Shown here piece by piece: positions 1 to 12,533 of a stretch of DNA of 64,000 bases. How positions within the stretch are numbered: position 1 is the first letter of the stretch; every line of letters starts with the position of its first letter. The stretch lies in contig NC_092806.1 in NCBI RefSeq assembly GCF_040954645.1, positions 5,518,001 through 5,582,000 of the forward strand, given 5' to 3'. The notes below the pieces were generated by a model, which did no database searches, was not told the origin of the DNA, and was given only the letters and a program-made list of their open reading frames with translations. The position numbers and the translations under genes are program-made. Source of the DNA: Diabrotica undecimpunctata. Taxonomy: Eukaryota; Arthropoda; Insecta; Coleoptera; Chrysomelidae.

Positions 1-900
1 CAAACAAATAAAAGGTTTCTACCATCACATTTGACCCTAGAAGCAATGTATTCCCTGTTGGTTTACCAAAAGATGTGTATTTATAACTACCATGTACTTT
101 GTTTTGTTCGTATTGAGATCCAGCCCATATTCTTGACTTATATCTGATATGCGCGATATTATTCCTTGTAAACCATCGATATAATGCGATTCATCCATAT
201 AATCTTATACTTTTTGATGCAATCAGTTTCCATTGAATTTAATAAATTAAAAAATTAAACTTTATTACAATTATTGTCTTTTCCATTTCGAATATTTCTT
301 CAGAATATTCTAAACTAATAATTATTACTTATTTTATTTTATATCTTATATCCGGGTTCACAAATTTCAAAACCTAGATCATTTTGAATTTGTAATAACA
401 CAATGGGTGATTAAAATTTGTAAAAAATGTGAGAAAAACTTTGAATGGTGCGTGAAAAATTGAGTAATAATACAACAATGAAGTAGTTAGTCTGTTAGTA
501 AAGAAGTATATCATGGGAATGAGATTTATCACTGTAGAGAGCAACTCTTAGCACAAATAAATGTAACAATGCATTTGTCATTACATAAACAATATTCACA
601 TAAAATTAAAACCCATTATTTGCGTAAATACTAAATTAGTCACCACTCTACAGTCTTTTCACTGCTCTCTTAAGATCATACTGATAATATTCTATTTGTT
701 TTTTTTTATACTTGCATTCAATCGTCAGTAATATTTAAGAGATCGCTGTGAAGGTTGTTTCAGAAGTAGCTATTGATTTAGTGAAGTAATTTAGTCGAGT
801 GAAGTTACTGTTTGTACAATTAAAGTTTCCTAAATCATGTTCATAAAAAAACAATAGTTTACACTGAGCCAATCTCTAGTGAGCCCCAACAGTTGTGTTC
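1..900. other. AT-rich stretch, no gene seen
   Basis: No open frame of family-like character, no terminal repeat and no RNA gene was recognised here. The sequence is AT-rich with short homopolymer runs. Confidence 0.5.
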
Positions 901-919
901 CAGTAGGCTCAGCAACATC

Positions 920-1085
920 AAAACAGTTCCAGATACAACAAGCGGTTTAAAACAAAACGACACGATGTCACCTCTTCTTTTTAATATGTCCATAGACAAA
1001 GCAGTGAGAGAAGCGAAAGCTACGATGCAAAATGCTATGAAGCAGATTGCTTATAAAGAGGAAGAAGAAGAAAAAATACATGTCT
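920..1085 (+). pseudogene. LINE RT fragment fused to its 3' tail
   Basis: A frame on the plus strand reads the RT motif-4 region (SGLKQNDTMSPLLFN, then a short helix SIDKAVREAK). It then jumps straight to a 3'-terminal stretch reading QIAYKEEEEE. The same QIAYKE/RIAYKE ending with a GAA-rich run occurs at about 57,955-57,990, at the end of another plus-strand LINE, so this is a 3' end of that group. Everything from the catalytic YADD box to the end of the thumb is missing. No ATG-started protein is expected; this is a dead fragment. Confidence 0.65.
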
Positions 1086-1658
1086 CACAAGACAAGTTAA
1101 TACTGGACGAGACATAATGGGCTTCACCTTTTAACGTTACAATCTGGATATACAACGTTCATTTGTCCAATAGCAACAATTTGCTGTGAACTGTAATCGA
1201 TTGCCCGGTTATAACTGAATGCTGCTCGATAGGGATTAAACGCGACATTTCTGTGCTGTTGATTTCGATTCTATCATTCCGTTCAACTTTATTTCACGCT
1301 TCGCGTTGCTCGTCAGTTTGACTAACTAGTATAGATATTTTTTGACTTTGTAGCATTGTGACTTCTACGATCTAAGTTGTTGAATCATATTAAACTGAAA
1401 ATAATAAATTGACTTCCTTAGCGTTTCTTTATAACCATGTACTTACACCACGTGTTAGTTTATCACAACTACCAAACATCGATATTAAACATTTTATACA
1501 AGCCGTGATTAAGATGAACTAACTACAATCCCTGTTAACTCCTGTCTGTAATTTATTTTTGAACGAAAAAACCTGCCCAAAACACTTACTTACAGAACAA
1601 ATCATTGGTCTTTTCTGCCTGTTTTCAAAGTGATACTGAAGGTTTATTTCATTCAATA
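1086..1658. other. no gene seen
   Basis: AT-rich flank between the LINE scrap and the inverted-repeat element. Nothing coding was recognised. Confidence 0.5.
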
Positions 1659-1844
1659 TACAGATTGAACCAATTTAAAACGGAACATACAATTTAATAT
1701 ATATCTGTTTGAACTGCATTTGAAATAGTGGACCAATATAAAACTTGGACAAAAATAAATCCATACCCGGTGATAGACATTGTATAAAATATCGTTCAAC
1801 TATCAGTCTCCTTTAAAGGAAAGAGGAGCTTGCCTAATAGTCGG

Positions 1845-2562
1845 AGAGATAGAGCCGAAATTTTGAACTGATCAGTAATATGACATTTCTCTATTGGAAT
1901 ATATTAATTGTAACTGGGTTAAGACTTTGCCTTACAGGCGGACGCCCCTCGTGGTACAGGGGGTGGCTATACAGGGATGAAGTTGTAATTTTTTTCGGAA
2001 AAATTAACGATCGATAATATGGCTAAAAATTTGCCAAGAGTAAGATCTTGGTATAACTAGACGAAATCCCAAAGGGCTGACGCGAGAGTGGATACATAAG
2101 GGGTGGCCGACAGGGGTGAAGTTGCAATTTTTTGGGGAAAAATTAACGATAAGTAATATGTCCGCCATTTTCATGGCTCATTATTTAGCCCCTAAAAACT
2201 ATAAATCCAAAAGGGCGGACAGCTGGGTTGGTACAGAGAGCCATAAAACGGGGTCAAATGTACCACTTGCCTGCGCATTTTAGGTCTCGGCAACAATTTT
2301 CAAACTGATTTTATTATGATATTTTTATACCGATTGATTTAAAAATTTGTATGCTCACTTCTGTTACTATACTGAAAAGCGTCAAGTAGAGTTTTCCTCA
2401 AAATTTTCCAAAAAAATTTCCGTAAATGAAAATTTTCGTAATTTTTTGAGGTAAAATCTAATTTGTAGAATTCTTTCGATTTTCTGTCAGTTATACCATG
2501 ATTTTTTTCCAAAAATTTTCAAACGATTTTTCCTATAAGAAAAAAAAATTTAGAAAAACTTT
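1845..2562 (+). repeat. left inverted arm of the 3.0-kb element
   Basis: This arm is matched in reverse complement at 3779-4439 with scattered mismatches and one indel. It starts AGAGATAGAGCCGAAA and its partner ends TTTCGGCTCTATCTCT. Confidence 0.8.
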
Positions 2563-3145
2563 AAAGATTTCGTCATTTTTCTCACTCTCCTTGATGTCAT
2601 TACATTCATCATCTTCGTCACTTTCACTTTCAATAATATCACATTCATTATCTGCTTCATTTTCAATCACTACTTCTCGAACTGATTCTGGCATCTGAGG
2701 TCCACTAAACCATTTGAATTTATATGTTTCATCTTCATTCAAACTCCCAACCATGTTCTTCAACAATCAATTCTGTTGGTACTTTTTTATGAGCATTTGT
2801 CCAAATATTTGAAATATAATGAGCTCGCAGTAGATGTTGGTGTAATTCATCTTGACATGGTGGTAAGCTTGAAGCATCGAAATTTTTTAGTTTTTTTTTT
2901 TAAGGTTCGTTCACATCATGCAACTTATACTGCCGGTTAAATAGTGAAAATCTGACATCGTTTACTTTTCTTTTTGGAATTGTTCTCGTCAGTCCTGTTC
3001 CATATAAGTGACATACGAAAGTTTCTAAGGTTTCAAAAACTTCATTACAATCGAAGTCAGTTTCACCAAGTTGAATAAGAGCATCTTGGTACTTATTACA
3101 TTTAGCACATGCGTCTAGAATTACTGATCTAAATGAACGCGCATC
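2535..3145 (-). pseudogene. broken C-terminal part of an unnamed repeat-borne protein
   Basis: Reading leftward from about 3140, one frame gives a Cys-containing segment (DACAKCNKY), then DFDCNEVFETLETFVCHLYG and a basic stretch, and stops near 2935. After a frameshift at an A-run it resumes with SSLPPCQDELHQHLLRAHY and NIWTNAHKKVP, stops again near 2750, then gives FKWFSGPQMPESV and an acidic tail. The order 'CxxC, VCxLYG, LPPC..LxxHxxRAxY..xIW, FKWF.G.QxPxxV, acidic end' resembles a conserved, uncharacterised family found repeatedly in invertebrate genomes. I cannot name it. It lies between the inverted arms and so is probably the element's own gene. At least two frameshifts disable it. Confidence 0.45.
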
Positions 3146-3180
3146 ATTATTATTTTAATATTTTAAAATAATAATGATGC
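3141..3180. repeat. 40-bp AT-rich hairpin
   Basis: A perfect inverted repeat with 18-bp arms (GCATCATTATTATTTTA plus one base) and a 4-base loop. It lies just upstream of the broken frame inside the 3.0-kb element. Confidence 0.8.
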
Positions 3181-3778
3181 AAAATTAATGTCCAAACAGA
3201 ATTTGTAAAATTATAATTAACTAATGAAAAAAAATTCAATCAATTTGAAAGGTAAAAAAAAATATTGAAAATATCTACAAAGTAAATTTCAAAACTTAAA
3301 AAATTGATAATTCCACTATTAAATTGATTTTTATTAATAATTATTTGTAAAATGTTAAAGGAATTCTACAAATTGAATTTTATCTATTGATAAATAGAAA
3401 TAATATATTTTGTATTTGATTATTAATGTAATAATAAATCAAATTTTTCTTATATCTGAACAATCATTATTTATGCAATATAAATTTAAAAACCTTTTTA
3501 TTGTAATAAAAAATAAGTAAAATTACTATTTGTTATACCAAAAATATTTAATAATTAACATTATAAAATTACTTTAATTTAATAAAATATCAAATATCAA
3601 ACATTTATTCAATTAAAAATTAATTCGTAAAATATTTATATTTAAGAAAAAAATGTGATTTGTAAAGTAAATATGACTTTAGTTTGGAAAAAAAACATCA
3701 TCATAATATCATTTTAATACTACAAAATATTCTACAAAAGATTCAGACGATGACGTAGAGTTTTATCAAATTTTTAGA

Positions 3779-4439
3779 AAAGTTTTTCTAAATTTTTTTT
3801 TCTTATCGGAAAAATCGTTTGAAAATTTTTTGAAAAAAATCATGGTATAACTTACAGAAAATCGAAAGTATTCTACAAATTGGATTTTACCTCAAAAAAT
3901 TACGAAAATTTTCATTTACGGAAATTTTTTTGGAAAATTTTGAGGAAAACTCTACTTGACGCTTCTCAGAATAGTAACAGTTGAAAATTGTTACCGAGAC
4001 CTAAAATGCGCAGGCAAGTGGTACATTTGACCCCGTTTTGTGGCTCTCTGTACCAACCCAGCTGTCCGCCCTTTTGGATTTAAAGTTTTTAGGGGCTAAA
4101 TAATGAGGCATGAAAATGGCGGACATATTACTTATCGTTAATTTTTCCCCAAAAAATTGCAATTTCACCCCTGTCCGCCACACCTTATGCATCCACTCTC
4201 GCGTCCGCCCTTTGGGATTTCGTCTAGTTATACCAAGATCTTACTCTGGGCAAATTTTCAGCCATATTATCGATCGTTAATTTTTCCGAAAAAAATGACA
4301 ACTTTATCCCTGTATAGCCACCCCCTGTACCACGAGGGGCGTCCGCCTGTAAGGCAAAGTCTTAACCCAGTTACAATGAATATATTCCAATAGAGAAATG
4401 TCATATTACTGATCAGTTCAAAATTTCGGCTCTATCTCT
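3779..4439 (-). repeat. right inverted arm of the 3.0-kb element
   Basis: Reverse complement of the left arm at 1845-2562. The translated shadow frames in both arms are mirror images and are not counted as genes. Confidence 0.8.
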
Positions 4440-4699
4440 TGGACTATAAGGAAGCGATAAGTAGTTTGACAGCATAATAACTGCTTGTTTAGTCTAGTTT
4501 TTTCAGTGATTCTAGGCAACCTATTTGGGTGGAGTTTTGACTTGTTCTTGAATGAGTTCCGAATCCAGCAGCCCGCTGAATTATTGGATTTTTATAATAT
4601 AATTATTTGACAACCTTTTGTTGGCCAACCACCTAGAGCGGAGTTGGGCCGAAATACATTGATTTCGTATGTTCCGTTTTAAATTCGTTCAATCTGTAG

Positions 4700-5555
4700 A
4701 TGTAGAGTGGCAAAAACTTAGGGAGTCCTACATTCAGGAGTGGACAATTAACGCTTTTTTCGATAGATAGATAGATAGATAGATTTAGCAAATCTACATA
4801 TCTGACTTATTACTTTAATAATTAAGTAGTTTGTTGCTTATGGATTTAGAAGAATACGACATTCGTTACATTCAAAATCTAACGTTAATATATCAGTGTA
4901 TACTCAACACCACCTCGATACTAAAGTCCTTGATGTATTGTTCCTAACGAATTTACTTAAAGAAATGCAGCACTCCCTAAAAATTCTTTGCACTCGCGAC
5001 ATTCCAATTCTTATCGTAGGTATTCTTGTGCAACTGCAACCTTGTTCAAATCACATGGCATCTGCTTACGCGTCCCTGGATTCGTCGAATCGTAAAATTA
5101 CTTTCAACATGCAATCTAAGAATAATAATATTATTAACAGTTAGATTAAATTATAGCGAATCAAGATTTACTAACTGTGTAATAGAATAACAATCACATA
5201 AAATGAGATTGGGTGTCGATGTAACTGTTGTTTGTAATAGTAATTTGTGTTGGTTAGTTTAGTCTAGTAATTTAACAGTTGAATATAACATTTGTCCAGA
5301 TATCGGTATATTCAGAAGGAATGTCAATGGAGATGCAAATGTAATGATTATGGTCAAGAAAATTGGTATTCAAAGTACCATCATTTAAAGTATTCGAAGT
5401 AGCTTGTGGGAAACCAATATAGAGAGTTATTGTGTACAATTTAACCCATTCAACGCTGACGACGCCCCTGAAGAAATCATTTTTCAAGGTCAAATTAAAG
5501 TACGGGGTCCACTTATTGTAAGGAAAAAAGATACCTCTAGTTTTACTCAAAGCGA
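4700..5555. other. no gene seen; GATA microsatellite
   Basis: A (GATA)n run lies at about 4762-4783. The remainder is unassigned; short open frames here do not resemble any family I know. Confidence 0.5.
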
Positions 5556-5559
5556 TCAA

Positions 5560-5935
5560 AAATACCAAAACATAATAAACGTAAAAGTAGAAGAAAAACT
5601 AAGCGACCCAATTGAGTTATAGCAGTGAGATAAGACAGGTGGATTCTCTGAGCCATCATCGTGGATGAAATTATAAAAAAAGTAAGAATGAAGAAAATAT
5701 ACAAAATGGGACAAAAACAACTTAAAAGAATCTGCTATGCACACGACACTAATCTCTCGAAGTGAAGATGATTTACAACGTATGCTGCACCAATTTAATA
5801 TAAGTAATTGCTAAAAAATTGAACATGAACATTTCACCAAAAAAAGTCAAAAGAAATGGCTAGAACCACAAATCTAGTAAAATAAAAATTGGAGATGATG
5901 GAACAGATATAGTGACGGAGTTGTCGATTTTTCTT
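5560..5935 (+). pseudogene. LINE reverse transcriptase fragment
   Basis: Several frames read in order VKVEEKLSDPIE, GIRQVDSLSP, VDEIIKKV, KRICYAHDTNLS and SEDDLQRMLHQFN. This matches block by block the better-preserved LINE at 57,230-57,470 (VRIDGQLTEPIE, GIRQGDSLSP, MDEIIKSV, CYANDAILIA, DEDSLQKLVHRFN). The catalytic box reads YAHD instead of YADD. Frameshifts and stops separate the blocks, so the copy is dead and truncated on both sides. Confidence 0.7.
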
Positions 5936-6149
5936 CATTTGTAACAAGCAGAAATGTCACTTGGCGACCTTCCAGATCGTCAAGGTCTGAGGGATATGGT
6001 GAAATCTACTAACAAGGAAAGAGGAGCATTCGATTAAAATCAAAACCTACTGGCGTAGTACTAAAGCTTAGGCATGGGAAAGATGAAAAAATCTTCGTGA
6101 TCCTTATTAGATGTAAGGAAAACTTCATATATACTTAAGTACATGTACA

Positions 6150-7613
6150 GTAGGTACTGTACAAATTAATGGAATCATAGGCTGTTTAATGAAAAAAAAT
6201 TATATTTTGACAATACTATATAGGTAAACTTACATCATTTAGTAGGAAATATGTCCCCCTTTGGCTGCAATTACGGTTTTTACCCGGCATAGATTCTACG
6301 AGCTTCTGACAGTTCCCAGATATCCTTCCATCTCGAAACCAAACCTGAATGACCGCTTCTATCATTTTTCTTTTTATAGTACAGTCGATTGTAATCTCCT
6401 TAGAGTCCTGTTGAAGAATCGCTCCTCGTTGGGGCTGAAATTTTTGAAGTTCTGTGTCCAAATGCTGTTCCAACATGGATTTTTATTTTTAGCTGTTCAT
6501 CATGCCTTCGATTAGTGCAAAGATCCAACTCCCTTGTATGAAAAACATCCTCAAAACATTTTTTTGACTGGATGTTTTACGGTTTGATCAATGAGATGGT
6601 GTGAGGTTTTCATTGTCAGACTTTCTGACGAATTTCGACCGCTGTCCCTGAACTATAAAGTGGGTTTTATCTGTAAATAGGACTTTTCTCCAGTCGTCTA
6701 CAGTCCAATTAATGTATTTTATTTATTATTTTAACTAGATCCAGATCAAGAGATAAAACGTAGAATCGAGATAGCCCGCACGACATTTTTAAAAATGAAG
6801 TCATTCTTCTGTAATCATAACTTGCAATTTCAACTTCGAAAGCGCATGGTTAAATGCTACATTTGGTCAGTCCTCTTATACGGTGTCGAAGCATGGACAT
6901 TAAAAATATCCACCATTAATCGTCTGGAGGCCTTTGAAATGTGGCTGCACAGACGTATACTAAAAATTCCATGGACGGCTATGCTGACAAATGTGGCAGT
7001 CCTTGAGAGAGCAAATGCTGCTCGCGAGCTGCTTGATAACATCAAATATAGAAAGATGGCCTATTTTGGACACGTAGTAAGGGGAGACCGATATAATATT
7101 CTCTAAAAGCAGGCCTCTTGGTTGAAGAATATCAGGGAGTGGACAGGAATGAGAAAAGCTGAGCAACTCTTTAGAACAGCTCGAGACAGAGACAGTTTCG
7201 CCATGTTAATCGCCAACGTCAAGGGGACTTGATAGGGCACGTTAAGAAGAAGAAGCCTTTGTTTCTTCATTCCTTCAATCAGAAGCTGTTTTTTCTGTGG
7301 ACGCATTGCACTTCTACCATTCTCCAAAAGTCTTTTCCGAATTTATCCGTCTTGTATCACTTAACGTGATAACCTTTTCGCGCTTCCTAGGCGTAATATC
7401 CGTGATGGAATTAAACGAAACAAACTCCCTAATAACCGAAAACAACAAAAAATAGTACAAGACAACACAAACTTAGTGGGAAATGTCCTAAAACACCCTC
7501 AAATAAAAGGCAGAGAAAAGTAAAGTTATTTTTTCAATGCTTGGTAAGTTGTGGACAGTGTTTACTGTGAATATTGAAAAATGTCACAATGACTATTAAT
7601 TCGCACAATACTG
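6150..7613 (-). mobile_element. Tc1-like transposon relic, split by a LINE
   Basis: On the minus strand the pieces appear in transposase order. First is a helix-turn-helix-side segment near 7,255-7,350 (ENGRSAMRPQKKQLLIEG), then INWTVDDWRKVLFTDKTHF near 6,655-6,725, and last the typical C-terminus (CQKLVESMPGKNR) near 6,270-6,310. Likely ends are related short terminal repeats: ACTGTACAAATTAAT near 6,156-6,170 and the reverse complement of CAGTATTGTGCGAATTAAT ending near 7,613, with TA beside the right end. Stops and deletions remove the central catalytic part, so it is inactive. A LINE 3' end (6,728-7,254) sits between the first and second pieces. Confidence 0.75.
6728..7254 (+). pseudogene. 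5'-truncated LINE 3' end inside the Tc1 relic
   Basis: The plus-strand frame starts in the RT thumb (LDPDQEIKRRIEIARTTF) and continues with LLYGVEAWTL, FEMWLHRRILKIPW and KMAYFGHVVRG. After a stop it ends in WLKNIREWTG...FAMLIANVKG followed by a short AAG-repeat tail. The gene order is the C-terminal region typical of insect LINEs that end in GAA/AAG repeats. The orientation is opposite to the host Tc1 relic, so this is a later insertion. No clear target duplication was found. Confidence 0.8.
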
Positions 7614-7614
7614 T

Positions 7615-10280
7615 AAAATATACCTACTCACTTGAAATAAAAAAAAATACCTAATCCATTTTAAAGCTTGTTACTTTACTTAATGTAATTTATCTGTAAG
7701 CCGACGATATATCTTTCATAAGAAACAAATCAAAAAGCTTTTGTAGCACCCAAACTTGGGGTAGTAAAATTGTTTTCAATCATTGTCCATAATTTTCTAA
7801 GTATAAATAAGTTACACGCCTTTTTATACACGTTCCATTTTTATTGGTTTACCGGTTTATCAAATAATATTTCAGTTTTACTCATTCACCTTTAAAAAAC
7901 AACACATTCAACAGCTATTAGTGCTAAGACTAGTAATTTGTACACAGTCCTACCCAAAAGTATTGATTCACCAATAAAAATGTAGGTAAGACCTTTACTG
8001 ATGTAAGTAAAAAACCTGTACCGAATTTCACGTTGACCAATAGCCAGTTTTGGGTGTTTTATTTAGACGAATAAATCACATTCGTTTCTTATTTTGAAAT
8101 GAATCATTTTGTCTTAAATAGGAAACTATATAGAAATGTTATCAATTTAAATGGTCAAAAGCATATAATGTTTGTTGAAGTAGTTACTTTAAGAAAATAT
8201 TTAAATGCAAATATTTTTTATAAATGCATCACTTCTAATTACATAACCTGAAACTAAAGGACAATTTTCATTTAATTAATGAACAAATTCCATATATCCA
8301 CAAGTAGGTTTCTTTATACAAATGAAGAGCTTCATTTATAACGAATGTTGTATTTGATGTACCTAATGTTAAATTCATTTTATCCTTCTTTATGAAGTCA
8401 CGTCTAAAACGATGAAAGTGAATTATTATAATAATCTAGTCTTAAAATTCACTATATTAAAGGCAAAATGTAAAAGATAAATCTAAACTTCCTCCAAATA
8501 TATTTTATCATTAAAGAAAGAGCAAAAATGTCACTGTTGTAAAAATTTGAAGTTCTCTAGTGGTTTAACAGTTAATATAGACAGGTTAATGTTGACTAAA
8601 ACCAATTACTAAATTGAATAGGTCAAAATCCTATAAATGTAAATCGATTTACACCGTTAACAGCAAACAACAACTGACTTAAGTACTTCGTTTGACATTA
8701 TTCAAAAAGTGTAGATAAAATAGTAACAAAATCATAAATAATTCAGTAAATTGTTGACATACCTTTCTAGTTGAACGACTTCATGTGCAAATATAATCCC
8801 AAGAGGTTATCCAAACAACAACACAGAAAGGCACTTAACACAACACAAATTCATAATACAAAACACCCACAAAAAACCGTATTTATAATATCTAAACTTA
8901 AACTATTCATCAACAAACGGCGGGTCACTTCTTGTACATTCTCGTCACCGTTAAAACTGTTATTTCGTCTCGTATCATAACGAAATATTTCCACTTTTGC
9001 CGTAACGTAATGTAAAAGAAACAGAAAGGACGCTGAACAGAACAAACCGGTATGGTGTTACTTACTCATAGAGTAAAAGAGTGGGGAATTCTCAGCGGTC
9101 CGCGTACTAAGGCAGTTTGTATCTCCTGTAATAAACCGTGCGGCCAAGGTTAACGCTGCAGCAGGTTGAGCTATTCGAGGATAATAGAGGATGCAATTAA
9201 ATCTGTATTATAGTTGAGAATTTACTTAACGAGGAGAAGATTTGTAGCCAGGCAGCGGGACAATAATTAGCGAAATAAATAGTCGTCGTGTACAAGCAGA
9301 AAGGGCAGTGATAAATTGGTAACTAATTATACTGTACGTGCTATTTGCCTAAATAGTTGCAATTGTAGAAATACCGTTCGATAACAAACCACTAAATTGC
9401 GGAAGCAAGTACATTTTTATACAAAATACAATATATTAGCTATATGATTTTTCAGAAATTAAAAGTACAACAGTGAATTATTAAAAAATAGAAGTATGTC
9501 GGAAATTATACGATAGTAACTGAAACTAAACAGAAAAAGTATGACAAGAAACACAAATTGTAACATTATAAACGTCATATGATTGTTATTCTTCTTTAAA
9601 TAATTATTTTATTTAAATTCTTTTTATTTGATTCATCTAATAACTTTATCTTTTATTTATTCTAAAATAGTTGGCGCTCAACTATTTATTCAACTTTCTA
9701 TTTACTAAAGATTCTGTCATAATCTAAATTCCAATTTTTATTCTCTCCCATCGAGTTAGAATCAAATGTATTGCACTTTTATTAGATTATGGTTAAATCT
9801 TCTGAATAACTATTCATAATTGAATCTATAGTAGTTTTAATATGATTAAATCCGGCCCTGATCCCACCGCCATATTGGTATAATCGTCAACCACACCTTC
9901 TGACGCCATTTTTAATATACACGTTAATATGCTCATAACTTCTTAATAGATTCTAACTCGATGTTTTTACCTAATATTCTAATTATTCCTTTATTCAGAC
10001 CCCATTATGTTCTACGCCGTGAAACATAAAATTTCTATACTACACAGTCAACAAAGTATACCTATCTGTTAGTTGGCAACTCTGCTCTGTCATTTCACTT
10101 CAATTCTGAAAAAAAAGGGAAATAGTTCTTCATCTATAAAAAGGCATGCTTGGATTGAACATGCATTTATATTATTATTTCGGTTCTTAGTTTTGTTGGC
10201 CTAAAATAATTTTTTTCTGTTCCCTTTTGTTGGGTGGAGCTATCTAAAAACCTCATGGTGCACGCAGAGGGATGACAACT
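7615..10280. other. 2.7 kb without a recognised feature
   Basis: AT-rich sequence in which I see no family-like frame, terminal repeat or RNA gene. The block near 9,060-9,250 is less AT-rich and looks single-copy, but nothing coding could be supported. Confidence 0.5.
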
Positions 10281-10284
10281 GCAG

Positions 10285-11905
10285 CAGCATTCTTCTTTTC
10301 CTCTGCTTCTTCATCTTTAAGTAATCCAACTTTGGACATAGGCCTCCCACAAATCAATCCAGGGTTTTCTAGTTCGCCGCACTTGCTTCCAATTGTGTCC
10401 TCCGATCTTCTTATTGTCATCAGCCCATCTCATTTGTGGTCTTCCTCTGCTTCTCTTTCCTAACCATGATCTTCATTGTTATATTTCGTGGTTCCATCTT
10501 TTATCCTTTTATATTATTCAGTCGGGCATTGTGTCCCGCGAAGCTTTATTTTAATTTGGCAGCATGTTCTCCTGCGTCTTTTACTTTGGTTTTGCTTCTA
10601 ATCCATTTGTTTTTTTTTGTCTATAAGTCTCACCCCGAGCATTGATCTTTCCATCACTCTTTGTGCCTTTACTATTTTATCTATTTAGACTTGGTGAGAG
10701 TCCACGTCTGTGAAACATACGTGAGTATAAGGAGAATATACTGATCGTAAATTCTGGTTTTCAAATATTGTTCTATTTTAGTGCTTTTCAAGATCCAACT
10801 TAGTTTTCCGAATCCTGCCCACGCTAACCTTATTCTTCTGGTAATTTCAGCTGTTTGATTTTCTTTGTCATTTTTCATTATCTGTCCCAGGTAGATGTAT
10901 TCGCTTACTGTTTCTAAATGTATGTCGTTTAACGTTATCTCTCTAATGTTCGGTGTATTTGTCATTATTTTTGTTTTTTCCAAGTTCATCTTAAGACCTA
11001 CTTTTTCCGAAGCTTGAAATAGTTGCTTCATCATGGTCTGTAGTTCTTCGAAACTTGTAGCGAATATTACAATATCATCAGCGTATCTCAAATGACTCAG
11101 TTTTCTTCCATTAACATTTATTCCTTTATCTGCCCAGTTAATGTATTTGAACACGTCTTCCAGTCCAAGTGTGAATAGCTTTGGTGAGATAACATCTCTC
11201 TGGCGAATTCCTCTATTGATTGGTATAGCTTTGTGTTCGCATCTATTTGTATTTTCATTGTAGCTTTCTTGTAAATATTATGTATGAGCATTCCGTATCG
11301 GGAGTCTATCCTGCAGTTGTTCATAGCTCTCTCTATTGCCCAAAGTTCTATGGAGTCGAATGCTTTGTCATAATCAACGAAACCAATGTATAAGTTCAAG
11401 TGATATTCATTGGCTTTCTCCATTAGCGTTCTGACTGTAAGAAGATGATCCGCTGTACTTTAACCCTTTCGGAATCCTGCTTGCTTTACCGGTTGATAGC
11501 TATCGAGCTTCGACGTTAACCTGTTAGTTATTACTCTCATAAACAGTTTGTACATTTGGCAGGAAGATTGGCCTATAGTTCTTCAGATCTACCCTGTGTC
11601 CTTTTTTGAAGAGAAGTGTTATCAAACTTTCATTCCAATCATCTGGGACTTCTTCTTTGTGAAGACATTTGTTGAAAAAAATTTTCAATTCTTCGAGAAT
11701 AATTTCACTTCCCTCCTTTAACATTTCCACAAGTATTCCATCTGGGCCCGGAGCCTTATTGTTCTTTAGTTGTGCCATAGCTTGTTTTATTTCGAAGGAT
11801 TGTTAGGGAGTATTTCTGAGTTGACATTCGTTATCTTTCTCTTAAGGTCTTTCTTTGCAGTGTTATCTGTGTTCTTGTTTGAGGAATATAAATCACGGTA
11901 AAATG
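10285..11905 (-). pseudogene. LINE reverse transcriptase, 5' truncated
   Basis: Read leftward, the segments are: a linker (YSSNKNTDNTAKKDLKRK near 11,880), KNNKAPGPDG, LITLLFKKGHRVDLKNYRPI, FVDYDKAFDS, GVR-region remnants, LSHLRYADDIVIFA near 11,080 with the catalytic Asp pair intact, KMNLEKTKIM, YIYLGQIM and ITRRIRLAWAGFGKL. It closes with a C-terminal RGRPQMRWADD and EAYVQSW near 10,300-10,440. Stops or frameshifts lie near 11,500, 11,200 and 10,690. It lacks the endonuclease (EN), so it was 5' truncated at insertion. A short, internally deleted piece of the same 3' end lies at 33,816-33,988. Confidence 0.85.
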
Positions 11906-12533
11906 TTTAAGTAACTTACTTAATAAAACTAGAGTGTCCTGCCTCGAAATTGTATGTTTTCCTAAAAAAATACATATTCTTATTTTCTTTATTATAGTAT
12001 AATAGACTTACCTCTTTTCCATAACTATTTTTTTTTTAATCTCAAATAAAAAACTAGTTAAAATCTCTTACTTGACACACGACTTAAAGATGTTCAATAA
12101 TCAAAAACAAAATAATTATTATCCCTGATTCGGGCCAAATCTACACAGGTTGGTGACACTGAATTCACGTCCAACAAATGAGAAAAATAGGACATGTTCT
12201 ATTTGGTCAATTTCTTCACGAATTTATTCATACATTTATTCACGGCAAAATTCGATGTCAAATTGTGCTTTACACACGTCAAATTTGACCTTGAAGCGAC
12301 TTCCTGAATTTCTTCGTGAATTTATTGTTGATGTAAAGCCCGCATTAGAGAGAGTGTGTGCCATAATGGATTAAATCTGCTAAAAAGCTGAAAAACTAAC
12401 TAAAGGTTACATTGTCTACCACCATTTTTGAAATTTCAAAAGCGTCTGTCAATAAATAGCGTTATTTACACTCTTATTTTCGCCACTTTTAAACAGTTTT
12501 TAAACTTTATTATGAGAAAATGCAGATACATAT
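11906..12533. other. no gene seen
   Basis: Unassigned. Two related motifs (TTCTTCACGAATTTATTC and TTCTTCGTGAATTTATTG, about 90 bp apart near 12,212 and 12,310) suggest an old small repeat. Confidence 0.4.

Larger units (their letters stand above)
1661..4696. mobile_element. TA-flanked 3.0-kb element with long inverted arms
   Basis: The outer ends are an inverted repeat of about 30 bp with one mismatch, starting CAGATTGAAC at 1661 and ending GTTCAATCTG at 4696. TA dinucleotides sit on both sides (1659-1660 and 4697-4698), as in TA-targeting DNA transposons. Inside, 1845-2562 and 3779-4439 are long imperfect inverted copies of each other, sharing blocks rich in GGCGGAC and AAAATTTTC. The left arm is about 60 bp longer because of an extra block near 2297-2370. 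The central 1.2 kb holds a broken minus-strand reading frame. The element may be one foldback transposon or an inner palindromic element nested in an outer one. The superfamily is not recognised. Confidence 0.7.

Noticed and set aside
4001..4393. Small frames in the right arm (and the matching ones in the left arm)
   Set aside because: They are mirror images created by the inverted arms and match no protein family.
12150..12374. 74-residue frame
   Set aside because: It overlaps an old small repeat with related TTCTTCACGAATTTATTC-like motifs and has no family resemblance.
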